From positions 6,225,071-6,289,070 of the forward strand of contig JAJEKV010000047.1 in the NCBI GenBank assembly GCA_021234155.1: DNA of 64,000 bases, written 5' to 3'. The stretch's first letter is position 1. The number at the start of each line of letters is the position of its first letter. The position numbers were made by a program, and so were the translations under genes. The notes below the pieces were generated by a model, which was given only the letters and a program-made list of their open reading frames with translations, ran no database searches and was not told the DNA's origin. Of the stretch, positions 56,974-64,000 are shown piece by piece. The stretch is from Isoetes taiwanensis (Eukaryota; Streptophyta; Lycopodiopsida; Isoetales; Isoetaceae).

Positions 56974-58402
56974 TTACATTTTCATATGTGTATACAAGAT
57001 CTGCTAGAAAAGTCTAAGGTTTATCTAAGGTACTAAAGCTATAACCTTTCCTGAATGACCACCTGCATTACAAAGGCAGCTTGCAAATGTAGTTATGGTC
57101 AAATCATGACATGTGCTTATGGTTTAAGATTCCATAGTCTATAAGTAATAATTGTTTATTTACTTGGTTAGAGACTTTGGGCTGCCTGTAGTAAGTTATT
57201 TGGGAGTGATGAGGCCTAAAGGGATTTGTAGTTTACAGCTGAGTGTAAAAATTTAATTTAATCTGCTGATGTGATGTTCTATAGTAATTATACATTTCTG
57301 ATTTGTCGTTGACAATTTATGCATTTCTGATACGTTAACAGACTTTTATGGATTTCATGCCTTCTCCAGGATTTGACAAAGAATTCAACATCATGACACT
57401 GCTCAGGTTGGCCATAGATATGGTTGGAGGAATGAAGTTATGCACGAATATGACATCATTCAGAGGTATCTTACATATTGTAGGTTCCCTTTTTTTCTTT
57501 AAGTTAAAAGAGAAAGTAATTATGCCTATATGTTTGACTGATTTGTCTTCTAAAATCCCATAAATGGGATGTGTTTATACGTTTTATACCCTTTGTTGTT
57601 GAAGTTTATGGAATTGATGACGTTTGAGTCATTGCCTTTGGTGACAGTATTTACAACACAACACGTGTCTCATCATTAGCTGCATGGGCCAAATGGAAAT
57701 ATCAGGGTTCAAATCCCTAGCTCTTAGATCAATAATCTATATATTGTTTTAATGTAAAAACAGATGTTTTAGCACGAAAACATTATACATTTTAAGCTCT
57801 ACTTTAAAGACAATAATGGGATGTTTACTGAAGATCTTTTTGTTTGTCGTAAAAACCACTACCGGTTAAAGAACAAATATCAATAAGATATATAGAGAAA
57901 AATAGTAACCATTCTTCGAGAAATACTCAAGTTTTATATCAAAAAATGGAAAATGGTTTACAACTAAACCAATACCAATTGCATTGTGAAAATGCCATTG
58001 ATTTCTCGCAGTCTCTATACCGTCTTTATAAAAAAACCATTAACAATTAGCTATATTCTTGTATAGAAAATCATGCCATTTTGTCTTAAGAACCAACATT
58101 GATGCAACAAATAAATAAAGCGTAAATCATTACTAGTTTATGACACACATCAATACATAATCAAAACATAAACCATTATTAAGACCATGGAATTAAACCG
58201 ACCAAATTAACCACTATAAAAGGCCATGGTATTAAACTGTTGTAACAAACTAGATTAATAAGCTATACAGAAGAACTACACTATATAACTATTCGTGGTT
58301 AATCAACATATTAACCCACAAAGTAATATTATTTTATTATAGTGGTTTCATCAAAAAATTGTTGCAGAAAACTGATAATAATTTTTTTTTGGAGGCCTTG
58401 TG
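56974..58402. other. Right interior of the 5.2-kb transposon; no gene seen
   Basis: AT-rich 3' flank of the LEA gene followed by subterminal repeats with many 'aaaccatta' and 'taaccacta' motifs. Confidence 0.55.
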
Positions 58403-58648
58403 TGAGGTTGAGAGCAATGCCTGCACACAGGGGGAGACCCTGGTCGAGAATGAGCACGAGGGGTAGGCGGTGCCGACTGAGCTCTGGAGCGGATACGACC
58501 ACCCTCAATGTCATAGGCAGAATCATACATATCCCGAACAGCCTCGCGTCTTTGATGGCGCTCCAGTCGAGCCGCCGTTTGACAAAGAAGTTCTTCAGGA
58601 GTGAAACCTCTAGCCGACATGATGGAAAGAAAGGAGAAAGAAAGATCA

Positions 58649-58666
58649 GACCCGGCAGCGGCGACA
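58649..58666 (-). promoter_or_regulatory. Athila-like primer-binding site, copy B
   Basis: One base after the LTR the minus strand reads TGTCGCCGCTGCCGGG, close to the tRNA-Asp PBS TGGCGCCGTTGCCGGG. Confidence 0.72.
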
Positions 58667-58667
58667 G

Positions 58668-59259
58668 TGTTTGGGGTCTGGGTTCGGGAACTCCTGCAAG
58701 ACAGCCCTCTTTGAGGACCCTTGGATCAGGCAGGAGAATCCAGGAGCTATGTCATGCGAGATTTGCAAAAAGAACAAGGAAAAAGAGAAAAGAAAGCAAA
58801 AGAGAACAATGAGATCACAATAATGAACAGCTTCGTTGATGTCAATGAAGATACATGAACTCTCGCAATCGAGAGAAAACTGAAGTGAGACAAGACTCAA
58901 AACTCATCTAAAAACTCATGTGCTAGCTCTACTCATATATATAGTACAATGGCCTTTGGCCCAATATAGACACTCTGACTGATTTCGGTGCCGACTCCTG
59001 AAAGGAGGCCTGATTTGCAGGAATGCTGGCGGTGCCTCTTGAAATGCCTGAAATCACGCTGACGCTGACGTAGGCGGTGACGGGCCGTCACTTGTCTGAG
59101 CGCCTCCTCTTGACGGCAGGCGTGGGCTTTGACTGCGTGGTCTGCTTGGTCTTCTGCGGGGCCTTTGACGACTGACCTGTGCCTGGCTGTGGATCCTTGG
59201 CCTTGATTTGGTCCGTCGTATGCATGAATAGTCCTGTACCAGGAGGTACAGGACTAACA
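58668..59259 (-). repeat. Athila-like 5' LTR, copy B
   Basis: This 592-bp LTR is the cleanest of the three. It contains the full in-frame end of the 3' ORF (KRRRSDK) and the terminal palindrome at 59230-59255. Confidence 0.93.
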
Positions 59260-59464
59260 AAATTATATAAATATAAGTTTTCCCCGTACATTTTATTCGT
59301 TATCTATAAAAGTAATTTCCTCTGTAAATAAATCTCTTTTTTGGTATGAAAGTATTCTTGTATAAATTAAATTGTAGTAGAATCCTTTGCATCTTACTTA
59401 GAATGCTCATAATTGTTTATCTAGCATAAAATTGTAGCATAGAAATTAAAATTGGCTCGAAATT

Positions 59465-59747
59465 GGCCAACCCGGGTGAGTCCGCGCCAAACGCCTCTGC
59501 GTTCGCGACGCAGGCCCGTTTCGCGCGAATCTACCCGAGTCACTCAATTTTCGGGGCAGATTTGATCTTAATTTTATGCAAACAGATAGTAGAATGCTTA
59601 GAATTTGCCTAGAAACCTAGTTTAGCACTTAATTCTTGCCAAAAACATCCAAAAATAGCAAAAATCGGCCAACCTGGGTGAGTCCACGCCAAATGCCTCT
59701 GCGTTCGCGACGCAGACCCCTTTCGCGCGAACCCACCCGAGTTGACC
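59465..59747 (+). repeat. Two nested palindrome units of E+ (unit 2 version)
   Basis: Units at 59465-59540 and 59667-59747 are spaced 202 bp. Each starts GGCCAACC and has outer arms (for example ACCCGGGTGAGTCCGCGC / GCGCGAATCTACCCGAGT) and an inner stem CTGCGT-TCGCG-ACGCAG. The layout and spacing match the five LARD units. Confidence 0.85.
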
Positions 59748-59919
59748 AAGTTTGACAAGGATCGCCCAAATTTGACCCAACAAACTGCCATGTAGTGTTT
59801 CTTGCCTTATTTTGCTTAGATTTGCACTTCATGCTACCTCATTTGGAGATCCATAGCCTTAGAACAAAGATCTGTTCGATCAAGAACCCTTGTGCACGGA
59901 AGCCGAGGCAGCCTTAATC

Positions 59920-59927
59920 TATAAAAG
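59920..59927 (+). promoter_or_regulatory. TATA box upstream of ORF2 (copy 2)
   Basis: TATAAAAG is followed by GGGACC, identical to 42726-42733. Confidence 0.5.
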
Positions 59928-59953
59928 GGGACCTCATTTGCCATTTTTCCTTC

Positions 59954-61552
59954 ACCAAAATTGCTCTCACTCTCTCAGGCGATTTTTCAGGCTCTTATCA
60001 GTTCTTCCAAGCCATCTTCTACAGCCATCTTTGCTCAATAGCGCCCACTAACTTTGTTCAATGGTACGATAGTGCCAACCACATCCGTGATTTCCCTGCT
60101 GAAGAGGCCTTCCACGTGTTTGACCATCTCTTCGATCTTCATGCAACCCTGACTAGGACCTCTTACTACACTGATATAGTTTGCCAGTATGACCAGCAGA
60201 TTTTACCCTGAGAAATTAGCCTTCCACCTAGGGGAGGGAAGTGGGTATCCCTAGACTCGTTGAGCCAAGCTTTAGAGGGGGAATCCAGAGGCAAGGGGCA
60301 GCTATGGGATAGGACGAGGGACATGCCTGACAACGTGACTTGTAGAGCTCACAGGCAGAGGTATGTTTCGGCACACGCGGCTCTCGCTCTATTCATGCAG
60401 TATAAGGCAGTCAACAATGTGGGGGAGCCTTCGATCCAGCCTTTGGACCTAGCGCCACTCAACACAAGAAGGGAGCAAAGCCAGATACATGAGATCGAAT
60501 CCTCTGAGTACGTGTTCCATGGCACAACAGTAGAGGCACTGCAGATTGAGCAGGACTATGAGCAACTCGGAGAAGAAAATCCAGATTGGGAGAGCATGGA
60601 GGCAGCCAGAATGGAGAGACGCATAGCAAGACATGATGAAGACATTAGGCGGGCCACCGAACCGCCAATCGGCATCACAGCGCTATCGCCAATAGTAATA
60701 GAAGGGGAGGAATACATTTTGGCGTACGACATCCTCAACCTCCCATACTGCCAAGAAGAAAGGCTTAGAATCGACGAGCTCTTAGGCTTGATTGCAAAAG
60801 AGCAGCAGAGTGACTTCATTGACTACTCCTATCAGGAAGTCCCAAGAGAAGTAGCGAAAAGGCACTCCTACGCCGGTGAGATGATGTCAGACATCGCTGC
60901 CTATGAACATATAAGGGAGATGTATCGTCAACAACAGCCGGTTATCCAAGAGAAAGAATTTCAGGAGATCAGGTTATACAAACCAGGGAAGGGCTCAAGC
61001 TCTAGCCGAACGGTTCGATCAAGGAGCATGCGGGAGGCATCCAGCAGCATCAACTTGGAAAGTGCAACCACTATGTGGAGAGACCATGAAGACCTCTTAG
61101 CATTGGACGTCTACAACGGAGCGGCTCAAATGAAGGGCACAGGTACGCAGACCATAGGAAAGGGTAAGGCACTCCGGTACTACCTCCAAGTCCTCAGCCA
61201 AGGGCAGATGATAGTTTTTCATAAGGAGTTCAGCCCGCGAGGGGAGGAAGCCATGGCGCTCCTTACAGCGCTCTCTGGCTTCGGGCAGCACGTCAAGCTG
61301 AGCAGCCACACGGATCACATCATTCTCTTCAAGAGGTCCGTGGTACTCCACAGCCTCAACTTTGCCAGGAGCCACATGAGAGATGCACCATTGATGGTTG
61401 TTGCGGCAATAACACCTCCACTCCCTGCACCTCAAATGGCTCGAGCCCTCGAAGGTGGATCTTCTAGGAACATCTTATGCAACATCGGCAAGGGCCTTCG
61501 ACTTAGGGATGTAAAGAACTTCTTCAAATCAATGAAGGGTTCTCGAAGATGA
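59954..61552 (+). pseudogene. ORF2 of E+ (copy 2)
   Basis: The downstream 430 codons differ from copy 1 at only two residues (a Lys/Glu at MKAAR/MEAAR and an Asp/Asn at HSLDF/HSLNF). The same in-frame TGA is present (60209-60211). The high identity shows the segmental duplication is recent. Confidence 0.65.
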
Positions 61553-61714
61553 ACACTCTTGCTTTTATATTATTAAAGTGTATAAAAATGATCTCAGTTC
61601 CATGTATTACTATATATTTCTCTAGAATGTATAAGTCTCATATGTTAATTGCCATAACATGTCTTTGACTTATACGTTGAAATTTTAACATGATTTCTTT
61701 TATACCTAACAATA

Positions 61715-62362
61715 AGCAGTCAGGAACACCGGTTCAGGGTCTCAAGGCCAAGGCCGGCAGCACCAGTGGCAACCCAGGAACTTGTTCGGCCGGGAACACG
61801 ACGACAAACAAGACATGATAGTTGAAACATTAAATGCAAGGTTGGCTCAGATGAGGAATCAGATACAGTAGTTACTACAGTGGGCAACACCATTAATGCA
61901 TGCCCAAGCATATGGACCTCCACCACCACCTCCACCACCTCTGGGGAGGTATTGACGAAGCTCCCCAGCCGAAAAAAGGAAGAAAACCAGGTTACCGAAG
62001 GATAGGAAGTGGAAAGAAGAAGGGCAGGAGGAGTCCACCCCTTCCAAAATCTAGCGGTCGTAGACCTCGGCATGTGGATCCGGCAAAGCTCCTCGAGAGT
62101 ACATCGCAGGGGCAAAAACAAGAACGAAAAAAAAGGATGACTACCGAAAAGAAGGTAGACAAAGCAATGAGCAACATCTGAAAGACAAGAAAGCTAGGGC
62201 CGGTTCTCGGTAAAGACAGGTCAGGTATGGAGGCTGAAGCATGGCTTGATGAAATGGAAGAATTTGGAAAGTCTTATGGAATGAAGAATAAGGATATAGG
62301 TAAGGTGGCAATAGCAAACTTGATAGGGCCGGGCAGAATATGGTGGAAGGGTTACGCAAAGT
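61715..62362 (+). pseudogene. E+ gag, copy 2
   Basis: It is colinear with 44521-45166 but has many small indels at 61940-62160, clustered at CAG/CTG sites of copy 1. It shares the stop codons. Confidence 0.75.
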
Positions 62363-62490
62363 AAAATAGGTTGAGAAGAAACAACTACAGGTTTAGGACA
62401 TATGTCCCTAGATCCCACACACAAGCAGACAAATACAGCAGTTCTATAGGTTGGACCATGGTAATCTGTCCGTGGCTAAGTATACAGAGG

Positions 62491-64000
62491 AGACATGAGG
62501 TTGAGATTGAATGTTCCAAGAATAACAGAAAGGCAAGCAGTAGATGGGTATATTGACGGCCTCAATAGCAACATCAAAAGGCTAGTAAGGGCAATCAACC
62601 CGAGAAACGGTTAGGGAAGCGTAAGATAAAGCTCGGCTTAGAAGAGGCACCAAAGACCCAAAGACGTAAAACAACTTCTATACAAAGGAAAGACAGCAGG
62701 GCAATATCAGACTAGGCAGGCGGCCTTTACGCCAGCAGGAGGCCACTACCAAGGAAAAGCTCAAGGGAAGTCTTTTGGAGACCGCAAGCTACAGGAAGGA
62801 TCAGGGGGCAAGTCAGTTAGATTTCTCCCGAGAGAGCATCCCAAAAGAGAAAAGGACAGAATGCATAGAGAAGAAATTGTATTTCCGGTGCTTCCAGCCA
62901 GGGCGCCGAACGCACAATTGCCCTTTCGTCATGCAGACGGCACTAGCGGAACTTGCCAATTGGGAATCACCAGCCGAGGGAGATGAAGAAGAAGGCAACC
63001 AACAGGAACTCCAAGACTTCATAGAAGGTAAGTATAGAATTTGTGCAGCCATTGAGTCAGGGGAGGTTAAGAATCAGTCTACAATCATCTCGACGGAAGG
63101 AATTATAGATAGCAAGCCATATATAGTCTTGATAGACACAGGTAGTTCCCACAACTTTGCCTCTCCAAGGCTTGCTGCTCTCATGAAGAATAAGATCTTG
63201 AAGTCCAAGCCAAGGCCAGTCAGATGGCAAGCGGCGTTATTCGCCATACTAAGGGGAGGAGAATCAGTTTCGACATAGACCTTAGTGGAAGCAAGTGGCC
63301 CATGGGGGCAGAAGTAATGGACATTGGGAAATATGACCTCATAGTAGGAATGGAATTCCTCAGGCCAGCAAAAGCTATGATAGATTGCGACCGCAACGAG
63401 ATCTCTATGACGGCACCGGACGGCAATCGATACATAGTAAAAGGTAACAAGGTAACTTCAGCTATGCAATGCATCTCTATGAAGCAGTTGAGGAAAAACA
63501 TAATAAGAAATAGGGTGGATTACATCTTGAGGCTAAGGGCAGTTGACCCAAGTAAAGCAAAGCGAAGTGAACCAAGCGAAAATCAGTTGCCTAGGCCAAT
63601 AGCAAGGTTCATTAAGGAGTTTCAGGATGTATTCACGGATGAAATCCGTCAGCTACCACCTTATAGGGATGTAGAGTGTGAAATCACACTAGCTCCAGAT
63701 GCTAAGCCTACCAGCAAGGCACCCTATAGGATGAGAACTCCAGAGCTGGTAGAGCTCAAGAAACAGTTACAAGAACTGCTCGAGCTTGGGTTCATAAGAG
63801 CAAGCGTGTCTCCTTTTGGAGCACCCATCCTTTTCGTCAAGAAGAAAGACGGAAGTCTAAGGATGTGCATTGATTAGCGTCAGCTTAATAAGCAAACGAT
63901 AAAGAATAAATATACTCTGCCAAGGACGGATGACTTGATGGACCAGCTCCAAGGAGCAAAAGTCTTCTCCAAAATTGACCTGAGGTCGGGCTATCATCAG
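62491..64000 (+). pseudogene. E+ gag end, protease and RT, copy 2 (runs off the window)
   Basis: It matches 45297-46803. A one-base deletion near 63223 (CAGATGG for CAGCATGG) splits the protease/RT frame. The protease motif VLIDTGSSHNFAS and the TAG in RT (63875-63877) are shared with copy 1. The RT continues beyond the window end (DLRSGYHQ). Confidence 0.85.

Larger units (their letters stand above)
53215..58402. mobile_element. CACTA-like transposon, 5.2 kb, carrying a LEA gene
   Basis: TIRs CACAAGGCCCCCAAA (left) and the complement of CACAAGGCCTCCAAA (right) are flanked by TGA on both sides (53212-53214, 58403-58405). The uninterrupted sequence in copy A (gggggagtgaggttgagag, near 41207-41226) is the empty site. 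Subterminal AT-rich repeats with 'aaaccatta' and 'catagtggctta' phrases occur at both ends. No transposase was found. It shares its TIR family with 3684-18363, which suggests one autonomous source mobilised both. Confidence 0.95.
51775..58620 (-). pseudogene. Athila-like gag, copy B, split by a transposon
   Basis: The start codon is at 58620 (MSARGFTPEELLCQ), and the frame runs to the insertion site at 58406. It resumes at 53214 (SPQHTPVQPTPHYF), continues through the capsid (WKQSWHEMKTAFLSYYG) and ends at 51775 after three CCHC knuckles (second: CKRCNMCNHATEEC). A frame break near 52240 moves the capsid frame into the pol frame, producing a long but artificial fusion frame. Confidence 0.88.
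47113..59259 (-). mobile_element. Athila-like element copy B, 3'-truncated, interrupted by a CACTA-like transposon
   Basis: This duplicate of 35130-42070 has pol, gag and 5' LTR but no 3' ORF or 3' LTR. The same AAATT follows the LTR at 59260, because the copy arose by segmental duplication and not by a new transposition. Confidence 0.92.

Overview
The window is eukaryotic and almost certainly land-plant DNA. It is a heterochromatin-like stack of nested transposable elements: Athila/Tat-type and chromovirus-type Ty3/gypsy LTR retrotransposons, CACTA-like DNA transposons, a Helitron-type 3' end, intron-bearing captured gene pieces and a plant LEA gene. The species cannot be named from the sequence. 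There are no bacterial operons, rRNAs, tRNAs or CRISPR arrays.

The nesting can be read from target-site duplications (TSDs). (1) The oldest layer is a plus-strand Ty3/gypsy element, called E+ here. It reads 1-1731, then 42076-47112, and consists of a histone H3-like ORF, palindromic repeats, a ~500-aa ORF (ORF2), gag, protease and RT. (2) An Athila-like element on the minus strand (1732-42070, TSD AAATT) sits just downstream of the H3-like stop codon. It carries a long 3' ORF and an antisense ORF with its own TATA box. (3) That 3' ORF is split by a large minus-strand LTR element with 1.55-kb LTRs (3228-32650, TSD CTCAG/CTCAA), called LARD here (large retrotransposon derivative without recognisable pol). 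(4) The LARD 3' LTR is split by a 14.7-kb CACTA-like transposon (3684-18363, TSD TTG). This one carries a Helitron-type end, captured exons, and a PAM2-motif gene with a triplicated 454-bp segment. (5) A ~12-kb block (Athila 5' half plus E+ ORF2-gag-RT) is tandemly duplicated (35130-47112 and 47113 to the window end). (6) The second unit then took a 5.2-kb CACTA-like element (53215-58402, TSD TGA) of the same TIR family. It carries an apparently intact three-exon LEA gene.

The most unusual content is the H3-like module. Two retroelements on opposite strands, E+ and LARD, each encode a divergent histone H3 fold behind a ~250-290-residue charged N-terminal extension. Both have nested palindromes (~75 bp) spaced about 200-214 bp, and then a homologous ORF2. 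Copy 1 (5-1166) keeps an almost complete histone fold; copy 2 (28948-30039, minus) is more decayed. I know of no plant LTR retrotransposon described as carrying its own histone H3.

Sequence quality matters here. Repeat copies differ in bursts, with CAG/CTG sites in one copy turned into CG, CCG or CGA in the other. This looks like a modification-dependent base-calling artefact, so frameshifts in those stretches (about 31.06-32.4, 36.0-38.9, 41.2-42.6 and 61.9-62.7 kb) should not be taken as biological decay without checking.
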